Part shown: piece after piece, positions 30,521 to 37,860 of the stretch
Numbering within the stretch: the first letter of the stretch is position 1
How the letters are laid out: every line of letters starts with the position of its first letter
Assembly: GCA_964531265.1 (NCBI GenBank)
Contig: CAZHDW010000016.1
Location: 1 to 42,075, forward strand
DNA from: Hominenteromicrobium sp964531265
Lineage (GTDB): Bacteria; Bacillota; Clostridia; Oscillospirales; Acutalibacteraceae
Reading direction: 5' to 3'
DNA: 42,075 bases
The notes under the pieces: generated by a model
What the model saw: only the letters and a program-made list of their open reading frames with translations
Databases searched by the model: none
Told to the model about the DNA's origin: nothing
Program-made: the position numbers and the translations under genes

Positions 30521-31397
30521 CCACCGTCAGCACGGAAAGATTTCCGGTGAAACTCCCGTTACTGCTAATATGTACTATCCGGCGAAACGCTCCGGTATTT
30601 ATCAGCTCACGGCATAACGGTCTGTGCTTGAGATCATGAATACTGCCTGCATGAACCGTAGCTATGATAACTACGCCGGCAAAGAGCGCCGATTTGATGT
30701 GCTGCATATCACTGTCCTCCAATTCATCACAGAGGATGAATTCAGGAGACAGACAGCGTATCGCATGTGAAAACGCATCCTTTTTCGGATAGCCGCGCAG
30801 GACATCAGTGAATCTGCCAAGATCAAAGCCATCCGATGACAGCTCAAGCCGCTCGTCCAAAACAACCGTGCGATGATCGTGCCCAAGTATTCTTGCGATA
30901 TCCCTCAGCAGGGTTGTCTTGCCGGAAGAGGGAGCTCCGGCAATCAAAACACCATCAAATGGGTCAACATGCCTAAGAACAGCTTCTGCGCAGCCTATTA
31001 CCTCGCGAGGTATACGTATCGAAAGTGCTGTGATATCCCTGACAGTTTGAAGAGCACAATTGCGTGTAACAGAGGTGCCGGTTATGCCCACACGAAGTCC
31101 GTTAACAGAAATAAAGCCATGACGTATTTCATCGATATGACTGTACACAGAGTAGCCGCACAGCTTATAGAAAACGGATGCAATATCTTCTCGTGTTACA
31201 AAAACGCAGGCCTTATTAGGTTCGGTGAAAACCATTCCGTCAAGACCAACGAACAGGTGCCTTCTGCCGCATTTAAGCACAAGAGGTCTGTCGGCACGCA
31301 GGCAGATATCGGTAACTCTGGGCTTCACACTTTCCGGGATTCGCTTTAGAGATTTCGTAAAGTCATATAGCTTGTCAGCTGCCATATCGAAACTCAT
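30453..31397 (-). CDS. spoIIIAA: Stage III sporulation protein AA (secretion-type ATPase)
   Basis: SpoIIIAA is the cytoplasmic ATPase, related to type II/IV secretion ATPases, that powers the mother cell-forespore channel. The 314-residue product has ICLRADRPLVLKCGRRHLFV, the conserved YSHIDEIRHGFISVNGLRVGITG, Walker A LIAGAPSSGKTTLLRDIAR, Walker B TVVLDERLELS and FILCDELEDSDMQHIKSALFAGVVIIATVHAGS. The ATG at 31397 has GAGAGG about ten bases before; the extension to 31451 is unlikely. The gene should be under sigma-E control, but I cannot identify a convincing sigma-E promoter in the 88 bases before it. Confidence 0.95.
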   Translation of the reverse strand: MSFDMAADKLYDFTKSLKRIPESVKPRVTDICLRADRPLVLKCGRRHLFVGLDGMVFTEPNKACVFVTREDIASVFYKLCGYSVYSHIDEIRHGFISVNGLRVGITGTSVTRNCALQTVRDITALSIRIPREVIGCAEAVLRHVDPFDGVLIAGAPSSGKTTLLRDIARILGHDHRTVVLDERLELSSDGFDLGRFTDVLRGYPKKDAFSHAIRCLSPEFILCDELEDSDMQHIKSALFAGVVIIATVHAGSIHDLKHRPLCRELINTGAFRRIVHISSNGSFTGNLSVLTVGELCEDIAGADDNSGRLVRWVV

Positions 31398-31485
31398 TTG
31401 TATCAATCCTCTCAAATTTTGAATACGTCTAATCTTATGGCTGTTATCCACAGTTTAGAACCGTCAAAACGAAAGGAAGCGTACT

Positions 31486-32523
31486 GTGAAATTGATCGAA
31501 ACAATAAGGCAAAACAAAAGCATATTGCTGTTCACAGTCATCTACAGCTTGATATTTTACATCGCCACAAAGCACCTGCTTCTGTTCTTTCCGTTTTTGC
31601 TTGGTGCTTTGATGTATCTTCCGACTAAAGGGTTAAGCCTGGCTTTAAGAAGAAAGTTGCATTTATCGGAAAAGCTTTCACATATAATCTCGACCGCTAT
31701 ATGCTATATCATGCTGCTTGTCATCATTTTAGGCATTATCGCACTGATCGTCACAGATATCGTCATTCTGATTCGTAAAGCTGATGTACTTGACACTTCA
31801 AAGCTACCGGAAAAAGCGCTGGAGCTGATTGTAGCGATAGAAAGTAATATAAGGGGTGCATTATCAAAAACACAGAATGAATCACTGCTGTCCATATCCA
31901 CCTGGGGAACTGCCGCAAAATCACTACTTGTCACGTCGGGAATATTGTTTGGCTGTGTAATGTCATATATCTTTACAGTGTTCTTGCTTCAAAATTCGCA
32001 TAAAGTGTTCCGACTTGTCACAAATATAATAAGAACAGATATGGCTTCTGCCCTGCTCAAAGCCATAAGATCGAATGCTAAGACCTCATTGGGACTTATA
32101 TTTTCATATCTAATAATTTATCTGATAACCTTTTCGGAAAGCGGAATAATATTCGGCATTCTGAATATCGAATATCCATGGCTTACTGCTCTACTCGTGA
32201 CGATAATGGATGTTATGCCTGTTTTCGGCCCCGGCATTGTTATGCTTCCGTTAGCTGTTTACAAGCTTATTTGCGGACATCATATACAATTCATAGGCAT
32301 AATAGTCGGTTTTGCGATTATATCGGTAATAAGACAGCTTATAGAGCCCCGTCTGATAGCAAAAAACTCTCATATTCCATCTTTAGTGATGTTTACGGCT
32401 GTCTATGTCATGCTGATTACAGGGAGGCCGGCCGTCATACCGTATGTAATGCTTTTACATTATATGCTTCACATATTTAAGGATGCCGGAATAATCGCAG
32501 CAGTTGATAAGAAAAGTACTTGA
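31486..32523 (+). CDS. ytvI: AI-2E-type transporter, YtvI-like sporulation membrane protein
   Basis: A 345-residue polytopic membrane protein of the AI-2E/UPF0118 family. It has about eight hydrophobic segments, with the C-terminal signature GIIFGILNIEYPWLTALLVTIMDVMPVFGPGIVMLPLAVY and IRQLIEPRLIAKNSHIPSLVMFTAVYVM, typical of the YtvI group found in spore formers. The transported substance is unknown. The GTG start at 31486 has GAAAGGAAG in front. It diverges from spoIIIAA, which fits a sporulation role, although this is inference. Confidence 0.87.
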   Translation: MKLIETIRQNKSILLFTVIYSLIFYIATKHLLLFFPFLLGALMYLPTKGLSLALRRKLHLSEKLSHIISTAICYIMLLVIILGIIALIVTDIVILIRKADVLDTSKLPEKALELIVAIESNIRGALSKTQNESLLSISTWGTAAKSLLVTSGILFGCVMSYIFTVFLLQNSHKVFRLVTNIIRTDMASALLKAIRSNAKTSLGLIFSYLIIYLITFSESGIIFGILNIEYPWLTALLVTIMDVMPVFGPGIVMLPLAVYKLICGHHIQFIGIIVGFAIISVIRQLIEPRLIAKNSHIPSLVMFTAVYVMLITGRPAVIPYVMLLHYMLHIFKDAGIIAAVDKKST

Positions 32524-32548
32524 AATCGAGCAATAACTATTGTATACT
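32520..32548 (+). promoter_or_regulatory. Promoter of the LURP-one-like gene
   Basis: TTGAAA (32520-32525), 17-base spacer, TATACT (32543-32548). It starts on the stop codon of the ytvI-like gene. Confidence 0.72.
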
Positions 32549-32589
32549 CAAACAAGAATCCGTTTGTGAGGATCGGAAAGGGAGATTTT

Positions 32590-33063
32590 ATGAAGCTATT
32601 ATTTAAGCAACGATTTTTTTCGTGGTTTGACAGCTATGATATTTACGATGAGGCCGGCAACACCGTTTTCGTTGTAAAGGGGCAGCTTTCGTGGGGACAT
32701 TGTTTGAAAATCTTTGACGCCAATGGCTATGAGGTTGGCATGGTAAAGGAGCGTGTTCTTACGTTCTTTCCGAAATTTGACCTCTACATTAAAGGTCAAT
32801 ACATCGGGTGTATCAACAAAGAGTTTTCCCTGTTTTCTCCGCGCTTTAATATCGATTGCAACGGCTGGCAAGTACAGGGCGACTTCTTTGAATGGGATTA
32901 TTCGATAGTTGACCAATACGGGCATTTCGTGGCTGAGATCTCAAAAAAGCTGTTTAACTGGACAGATACATATGAAATCGATGTTGTTCGCCCGGACGAC
33001 GCTATTTGTGCGCTAATGCTGGTGCTGGCAATTGATGCTGAAAAATGTTCCAGAAATAACTGA
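32590..33063 (+). CDS. LURP-one-related / tubby-like beta-barrel protein (YxjI-like)
   Basis: A 157-residue protein with the fold of phospholipid scramblase and LURP-one proteins: repeats of SYDIYDEAGNTVFVVKGQ, LKIFDANGYEVGMVKERVLTFFPKFDLYI, FNIDCNGWQVQGDFFEWDYSIVDQYGHFVAEISKK and WTDTYEIDVVRPDDAICALMLVLAID, ending in a hydrophobic helix that sits inside the barrel. The function of bacterial members is unknown; lipid binding is a guess from the fold. AAAGGGAG precedes the ATG. It has its own promoter and terminator. Confidence 0.85.
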   Translation: MKLLFKQRFFSWFDSYDIYDEAGNTVFVVKGQLSWGHCLKIFDANGYEVGMVKERVLTFFPKFDLYIKGQYIGCINKEFSLFSPRFNIDCNGWQVQGDFFEWDYSIVDQYGHFVAEISKKLFNWTDTYEIDVVRPDDAICALMLVLAIDAEKCSRNN

Positions 33064-33103
33064 AAATATCCGGCTGACTCTTTTCAAGCAGCCGGATATT
33101 TTT
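33063..33103 (+). terminator. Terminator of the LURP-one-like gene
   Basis: A 14-base perfect stem, AAAATATCCGGCTG (33063-33076) with CAGCCGGATATTTT (33089-33102), followed by T. Confidence 0.88.
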
Positions 33104-33178
33104 GTAAGCAATTATAAAGCTTAAGAAAACTATAAGTATTCAGTCAGATATTGCCAAGATTCTCGCCCTGCTTTGGCA

Positions 33179-33207
33179 TTGACAAGTTTGTCGGTTAACT
33201 GTAAAAT
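33179..33207 (+). promoter_or_regulatory. Promoter of the divergent-PAP2 gene
   Basis: Perfect TTGACA (33179-33184), 17-base spacer, TAAAAT (33202-33207), about 67 bases before the start codon. Confidence 0.78.
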
Positions 33208-33273
33208 AATAATGGTATTTGGCAACCTCATTTTCTGCTCTGCCGGCTTACCGTTGATATGGAGGTTTATGAC

Positions 33274-33750
33274 ATGAATTTTGATTTTACTGTTTTGGTC
33301 TCAAACCCACTGATTAATGTTGGTGTTATCTCATGGGCGGCGGCTCAGATATTGAAGACCATGATACATATGATGAAGCACCGTGAATTCAAAAAGGAGC
33401 GTCTCTCCGGTGCCGGCGGAATGCCGAGCTCTCACTCTGCACTGGTTTGCTCAGTATTGCTCATGTGCTATTTTCAATACGGTTTCTCTTCCCCGATATT
33501 CGCTATGGCATTCATCCTCGCAATGGTCGTCATGTATGACGCTACAGGCGTGCGTTGGGCGGCCGGTTTGCATGCTAAGGCAATAAATGATATTGTTGAC
33601 TATCTTGAGGACAGAAGTGAGGAAAAAGAAAAGGCCCTCAGCAGTATGATACCGGAGCTCAATGAATCCCTCGGACACAGAATGATAGAGGTCATCTGCG
33701 GTGCTCTCCTTGGATTTTTGATAGCTCTTCTTGCTCATTTTTTCTGGTAA
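33274..33750 (+). CDS. Divergent PAP2 family protein (DUF212, YuiD-like)
   Basis: A 158-residue membrane protein with about four hydrophobic segments. The family hallmark GAGGMPSSHSALVCS (about 49-63) resembles the PSGH/SSHS phosphatase motif of PAP2 lipid phosphatases, and MYDATGVRWAAGLHAKAIND follows, with the conserved D-x2-GVRxxxGxxA. Whether it is an active phosphatase is not known for the family. The GGAGG seven to eight bases before ATG 33274 sets the start over the one at 33259. Confidence 0.9.
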   Translation: MNFDFTVLVSNPLINVGVISWAAAQILKTMIHMMKHREFKKERLSGAGGMPSSHSALVCSVLLMCYFQYGFSSPIFAMAFILAMVVMYDATGVRWAAGLHAKAINDIVDYLEDRSEEKEKALSSMIPELNESLGHRMIEVICGALLGFLIALLAHFFW

Positions 33751-33849
33751 TTCGGTCATTTTCAGAATGCGGACACAGTTTTTGCATCCTGTATATTTTT
33801 ATTCCCGCTTTCAGCTATGCTATTCTTGCATTTTCAAAAGGAGAAGGTT

Positions 33850-34401
33850 ATGGGTTGCTTTGCCGTAATTGATACTGAAACGAATTGGAACGATCAGGTC
33901 ATGAGCATGGGTTGCTGTATCGCCGATGAGAACAACTTTTCGTTGATTGATGCCAAATACTACATTCTGCCCCGTGAATGTCAGCTTGGCGGCATGTATG
34001 AAAGCACTCTGTATATCAAAACTCCGATTCAGCCCATTATCTGCTCCAGAGCAGAAGCTATAGCTGACCTGAGAGGCTGGCTTAATGCTCACGGAGTTAA
34101 ATCGGTTTTTGCGTACAATGCGTGCTTTGACCGCAATCATCTGCCTGAGCTAAGAGCTTTCCAGTGGCATGATATTATGCGTCTTGCGGCTTACCGCCAA
34201 TATAACCGTAGAATACCCGTAACGGCTGAATGCTTCTCCACCGGACGACTTAAGCGCGGCTATGGCGTGGAGGCTATGCTCCGAATACTCAGTGATAACT
34301 ACACATACAGAGAAAGCCACAACGCATTTTTTGACGCTTTGGATGAATTGGAGATAATGCGTTTGCTGGGTTGGAAAACAAGTAAATATCCGCCGTTATA
34401 A
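33850..34401 (+). CDS. DEDD-family 3'-5' exonuclease-like protein
   Basis: A 183-residue exonuclease fold. The acidic residues fall in CFAVIDTETNWNDQVMSMG (Asp and Glu of ExoI), VFAYNACFDRNHLPEL (Asp of ExoII) and ESHNAFFDALDELEIMRLLG (His and Asp of ExoIII), so the metal site is complete. AKYYILP and GVEAMLRILSD fit DnaQ/exonuclease-like proteins found widely in Clostridia. Substrate (RNA or DNA) is open. AAAGGAGAAGG precedes the ATG at 33850. A terminator lies just behind. Confidence 0.85.
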   Translation: MGCFAVIDTETNWNDQVMSMGCCIADENNFSLIDAKYYILPRECQLGGMYESTLYIKTPIQPIICSRAEAIADLRGWLNAHGVKSVFAYNACFDRNHLPELRAFQWHDIMRLAAYRQYNRRIPVTAECFSTGRLKRGYGVEAMLRILSDNYTYRESHNAFFDALDELEIMRLLGWKTSKYPPL

Positions 34402-34405
34402 AGCT

Positions 34406-34440
34406 AACGCTAAGTCGAAAAAACCGACTTAGCGTTTTGA
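34406..34440. terminator. Terminator after the exonuclease gene
   Basis: AACGCTAAGTCG (34406-34417) pairs perfectly with CGACTTAGCGTT (34425-34436), followed by TTGATTTT. The small minus-strand gene at 34447 ends just beside it, so it may work in both directions. Confidence 0.85.
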
Positions 34441-34446
34441 TTTTGC

Positions 34447-34584
34447 CTATCTGTAATGAAGCATGTCCGTATGCTTGCCAAACAGACGTATGATCATCCT
34501 ATTCAGCTTATCATGTATGATATTTCTGAGCTTTCCGCCCATGCCTGATTGTTTGTAATGCCTTCCTTTTTTCATACTAATCAT
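34447..34584 (-). CDS. Small basic protein (45 residues), unknown function
   Basis: Too short for usual gene calls. The product begins MISMKKGRHYKQSGMGGKLR, continues with a helix-like NIIHDKLNRMIIRLFGKH and ends TDMLHYR. It is strongly basic with an amphipathic middle, and shows no match that I recognise. AGGAGG lies five to six bases before the ATG, and the start overlaps the stop region of the upstream gene by eight bases, so it would be translated by coupling. An ATG three codons later is an alternative start. Only the binding site and coupling support it, so it could still be a chance frame. Confidence 0.5.
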   Translation of the reverse strand: MISMKKGRHYKQSGMGGKLRNIIHDKLNRMIIRLFGKHTDMLHYR

Positions 34585-35077
34585 CTTTTTCCTCCTGCTC
34601 CTTCAGAATGAACCATGCACTTCCGGTGCTTACCGAATCTGTTATGACAAAGGTAATGCTTTCCCCCTCCTGAAGATAGCACGATCTGTCACCCTTTTCG
34701 GCAAGTATATAGTCAAGCTCTGCGTTAACCGCAGATTCTATGCTCAGCTCATATATGCCGTTTTCAAGGTTGGAAAATACCGCTCTGCTTGAGAGCAGCC
34801 CCTTTTCCCCGAGGCTCGTCGGTGTAACTGTGACCTGTTCATAGAATATCTCATCGGCTCTTACAAGAATAAAGCGCACCGTGATATCGCGATTTTGAAG
34901 CTTTCTCAACGCAGCCGTTGCATAGATACAACCATGAGCATCCTCATCCTCCTGCCGATGACTACCCTCCGAAATCACTATCCCGTTCGTATTACGCATT
35001 CTCTCGCCACTTACTGTCTCGGCCGCATACCAGACGACCAGCAAGCTGAGAAGCACTGTTGAAATCTTCCTCAGCAT
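34577..35077 (-). CDS. Membrane-anchored or secreted protein of unknown function
   Basis: A 166-residue protein with an N-terminal hydrophobic helix (ISTVLLSLLVVWYAAETVSG), either an anchor or a signal peptide, and an extracytoplasmic remainder. The middle (ALRKLQNRDITVRFILVRADEIFYEQVTV to LENGIYELSIESAVNAELDYIL) looks like beta strands, perhaps an immunoglobulin-like or carboxypeptidase-regulatory-like fold, ending with SITFVITDSVSTGSAWFIL and an acidic tail. I do not recognise the family. GAGGGGTG precedes the ATG. A small basic protein gene follows in overlap; prfC diverges. Confidence 0.75.
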   Translation of the reverse strand: MLRKISTVLLSLLVVWYAAETVSGERMRNTNGIVISEGSHRQEDEDAHGCIYATAALRKLQNRDITVRFILVRADEIFYEQVTVTPTSLGEKGLLSSRAVFSNLENGIYELSIESAVNAELDYILAEKGDRSCYLQEGESITFVITDSVSTGSAWFILKEQEEKDD

Positions 35078-35103
35078 TTTTCACCCCTCTTTGTCATAAA
35101 CAT

Positions 35104-35131
35104 AGCATATATCTTACAAAAAAATTGTCAG
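35104..35131 (-). promoter_or_regulatory. Possible promoter of the unknown anchored-protein gene
   Basis: Minus strand CTGACA (35126-35131), 16-base spacer, TATGCT (35104-35109), about 25 bases before the start. Spacing and -10 are not ideal. Confidence 0.4.
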
Positions 35132-35148
35132 TACACGCCTTTGAAATC

Positions 35149-35177
35149 TTGAACTTTCTGCATATCTGTGATAGAAT
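35149..35177 (+). promoter_or_regulatory. Promoter of prfC
   Basis: TTGAAC (35149-35154), 17-base spacer, TAGAAT (35172-35177), about 43 bases before the start codon. Confidence 0.65.
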
Positions 35178-35220
35178 TAATCGGTTAATTTGAATTCACG
35201 AAGAAACAGAGGTTATCAGC

Positions 35221-36810
35221 TTGCCCGATTTAAGAACAGAGATAGAAAAAAGACGCACCTTCGCGATTATTTCGCACCCTGACGCAGGTAAAACAACACT
35301 GACCGAAAAATTCCTGCTGTACGGCGGCGCCATACAGCTTGCAGGTGCGGTCAAAGGAAAGAAGAACTCCCGCCATGCAGTCTCAGACTGGATGGAAATA
35401 GAGAAGCAGCGTGGTATTTCCGTCACATCTTCGGTAATGCAGTTTCAGTATGACGGCTACTGCATAAACATTCTGGACACACCGGGTCACCAGGACTTCT
35501 CCGAGGACACATACCGCACACTTATGGCTGCAGACTCCGCGGTCATGGTAATCGACGCTTCAAAGGGCGTTGAGGCACAGACACGTAAGCTATTCAAGGT
35601 CTGTGTTATGCGTGATATTCCGATATTCACTTTCATCAATAAAATGGACAGAGACGCTCAGAGTCCGTACGACCTTCTTGACGAGATAGAGCGCGAGCTT
35701 GGCATCGGCACATATCCGATGAACTGGCCGATCGGCTCCGGAATCGATTTCAAGGGCGTTTATGACCGTGAAAACTCCAAAATAATTGCCTTTGAGGGTG
35801 ATAATGAGCTGCGTGGTCAGCACGAGGTAAAGGCCAATAAGATTGATCTTAACGATGCCTCCCTTGCAGATATGCTTGGAGAAAACCTCTATAATACCCT
35901 TAGAGATGATGTTGAGCTGCTTGACGGCGCCGGTTACGAATTCGACATTGATAAGGTTCGCCACGGAAAGCTCTCCCCCGTATTTTTCGGTTCTGCTCTC
36001 ACTAACTTCGGTGTTGAGCCCTTCCTTGAGAGCTTTCTCCAGATGACCACATCACCGCTTCCGAGAGGAACAGCTGACGGCGTAGTAGATCCGTTCAACA
36101 AGGACTTCTCGGCATTTGTTTTCAAGATTCAGGCCAATATGAACAAGGCGCACCGTGACCGAATTGCTTTCATGCGCATTTGCAGTGGCCGATTTGAAAA
36201 AGGCATGGAGGTTACACATGTTCAGGGCGGCCGAAAGATAAAGCTCGCTCAGCCTCAGCAGATGATGGCACAGAGCCGCGAAATAATCGAAGAGGCATAT
36301 GCCGGTGATATCATCGGCGTATTTGATCCCGGTATCTTCTCGATCGGTGATACTCTCTGCACCGGCAAGAAGGTTCAGTTTGAGGGTATACCCACCTTCG
36401 CTCCCGAATATTTTTGCCGCGTCGCTCAGAAGGACACCATGAAGCGCAAGCAGTTTGTTAAGGGAACCACACAGATTGCCCAGGAGGGCGCTATACAGAT
36501 ATTCCAAGAAATCGCCTCCGGTATGGAAGAGGTCATTGTAGGCGTTGTCGGTACTCTGCAGTTTGATGTATTTAAGTATCGCATGGAAAACGAATACAAT
36601 GTTGAGATCAGAATGGAGAACCTTCCCTATTCTCTGATACGCTGGATAGATACCCCGGATATCGACCTTAAGAAGCTGAATCTTACTTCCGATACAAAGA
36701 AGGTTCAGGACATACGCGGACGTTATCTGCTGCTGTTCTCCAACGAGTGGAGCATCCGTTGGGCACTTGAGCACAACGAGGGCCTTGAGCTTTCGGAATT
36801 CAGCCGATAA
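35221..36810 (+). CDS. prfC: Peptide chain release factor 3
   Basis: RF3 is the GTPase that removes RF1/RF2 from the ribosome after peptide release. The 529-residue product starts at TTG with PDLRTEIEKRRTFAIISHP, has G1 SHPDAGKTTLTEK, the switch region KQRGISVTSSVMQF, G3 LDTPGHQDFSEDT, G4 FINKMDRDAQ, and later domains with RRTVAKRR-like MKRKQFVKGTTQIAQEGAIQIF and VGVVGTLQFDVFKYRMENEYNV, which separates RF3 from EF-G and TypA. AGAGG lies eight bases before the TTG; no ATG exists near the conserved start. Confidence 0.97.
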   Translation: MPDLRTEIEKRRTFAIISHPDAGKTTLTEKFLLYGGAIQLAGAVKGKKNSRHAVSDWMEIEKQRGISVTSSVMQFQYDGYCINILDTPGHQDFSEDTYRTLMAADSAVMVIDASKGVEAQTRKLFKVCVMRDIPIFTFINKMDRDAQSPYDLLDEIERELGIGTYPMNWPIGSGIDFKGVYDRENSKIIAFEGDNELRGQHEVKANKIDLNDASLADMLGENLYNTLRDDVELLDGAGYEFDIDKVRHGKLSPVFFGSALTNFGVEPFLESFLQMTTSPLPRGTADGVVDPFNKDFSAFVFKIQANMNKAHRDRIAFMRICSGRFEKGMEVTHVQGGRKIKLAQPQQMMAQSREIIEEAYAGDIIGVFDPGIFSIGDTLCTGKKVQFEGIPTFAPEYFCRVAQKDTMKRKQFVKGTTQIAQEGAIQIFQEIASGMEEVIVGVVGTLQFDVFKYRMENEYNVEIRMENLPYSLIRWIDTPDIDLKKLNLTSDTKKVQDIRGRYLLLFSNEWSIRWALEHNEGLELSEFSR

Positions 36811-36837
36811 TAGCGGATAACAGTATAATAAATAAAC

Positions 36838-36878
36838 AAAACCACCGTGCGCATCAGGACTGCGCATGGTGGTTTTTA
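36838..36878. terminator. Bidirectional terminator between prfC and the araC-type gene
   Basis: AAAACCACCGTGCGCA (36838-36853) pairs with TGCGCATGGTGGTTTT (36861-36876), with one wobble and T tails on both strands. The stop codon of the araC-type gene (36854-36856) sits in the loop, so the hairpin arm overlaps its last codons. Confidence 0.88.
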
Positions 36879-37678
36879 CTGTCTGCCATAAATTCCTTTG
36901 GGGTCATGCCCGTTAGCCGTTTGAATCTTCCGCAAAAGGATGCTGAATCGGAAAATCCGCACGACAGAGCCGTTTCTCCGACGCTGTATGTGCCGGCAAG
37001 GAGCATCTTCTTTGCGGCGTTTATTCTAACCTGCATCAAATACTGCTTTGGCGACATGCTTTCGGAAGCGGTGAATATTCTATAGAGATATGTTCTGTCA
37101 ATGCCGATATGTCTTGCAAGATCGCTTATCTGTATCGGATAGCTGTAATTGCTCTTTATGTAGCCTATTGCCTTATTGACATACTCATGCTCACGTGTAT
37201 ATGCGCCGCCGTGTGTTGATTTTTCAAGAACCGACATAGCGCCGTAGAAGCAGCTCATCACTTTAAAGAGACTGCCCTGATTGAACTCACTTATCATTTC
37301 TTGCATATAGCGCTCGAATTCGTCCCCGTTATCGACCTTAGCAACATAATCACTGACAAGGCCTGTTCTGCGCAGTATTTCAAGCACATCGAAGCCGTCA
37401 AAGGCGACCCACATATACTCCCACGGGTCATCACTGTCCGCAGTATATATCGTTCTCTCACCCGGTCTTATAAGAAAGCATTCGTTCTTCCCTATGCTGT
37501 AGGTTTCTCCGCCAACAGAATATGTACCACAGCCCGACATGACATAGTGTAAAAGGTATTGCGTGCGCATTGCCGGCCCCCAAAAATGTCCTCTGTCGCA
37601 TTTTTCATATCCACAATAATACACTGTGACCGAACCGCCGTTATTCAAATTTTCCGCTCTGTGCTTAATAGTGTTCAC
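36854..37678 (-). CDS. AraC-family transcriptional regulator
   Basis: A 274-residue sugar-type regulator: an N-terminal cupin domain (YLLHYVMSGCGTYSVGGETYSIGKNECFLIRPGERTIY, about 41-78) for ligand binding and two C-terminal helix-turn-helix motifs (ISDLARHIGIDRTYLYRIF and VGETALSCGFSDSASFCGRFKRLTGMTPKEF). The GTG start has GAGG in front. It diverges from an alpha-galactosidase gene 182 bases away, as MsmR/RafR-type activators often do, so control of that gene by an alpha-galactoside is likely but unproven. Confidence 0.94.
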   Translation of the reverse strand: MNTIKHRAENLNNGGSVTVYYCGYEKCDRGHFWGPAMRTQYLLHYVMSGCGTYSVGGETYSIGKNECFLIRPGERTIYTADSDDPWEYMWVAFDGFDVLEILRRTGLVSDYVAKVDNGDEFERYMQEMISEFNQGSLFKVMSCFYGAMSVLEKSTHGGAYTREHEYVNKAIGYIKSNYSYPIQISDLARHIGIDRTYLYRIFTASESMSPKQYLMQVRINAAKKMLLAGTYSVGETALSCGFSDSASFCGRFKRLTGMTPKEFMADSKNHHAQS

Positions 37679-37713
37679 CGAAATATCCTCGCTTGATAAA
37701 TGATCTCAGATAT

Positions 37714-37742
37714 ATTATACCACTATTTGCGAGAAAAAACAA
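37714..37742 (-). promoter_or_regulatory. Promoter of the araC-type gene
   Basis: Minus strand TTGTTT (37737-37742), 17-base spacer, perfect TATAAT (37714-37719), about 35 bases before the GTG. Confidence 0.65.
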
Positions 37743-37772
37743 CAAAACAACAATAAGGGTCAACATTTCTTA

Positions 37773-37802
37773 TTGCCCGAACATTGTTTTCGAACCTATA
37801 AT
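37773..37802 (+). promoter_or_regulatory. Promoter of the alpha-galactosidase gene, with possible AraC-type repeats
   Basis: TTGCCC (37773-37778), 18-base spacer, perfect TATAAT (37797-37802). The related heptamers CAACATT (37761-37767) and GAACATT (37779-37785) are repeated directly 18 bases apart around the weak -35, which suits an AraC-type activator. The operator idea is inference. Confidence 0.55.
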
Positions 37803-37860
37803 AAGCTTGTATATATTATATCCTAAAAATGCGCTATGCGCAGAAAGGTTTTGGTAAATC

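Noticed and set aside
31398..31485. A sigma-E promoter for spoIIIAA
   Set aside because: Sigma-E control is expected from the family, but no pair resembling the ATA/CATACANT boxes with correct spacing could be seen.
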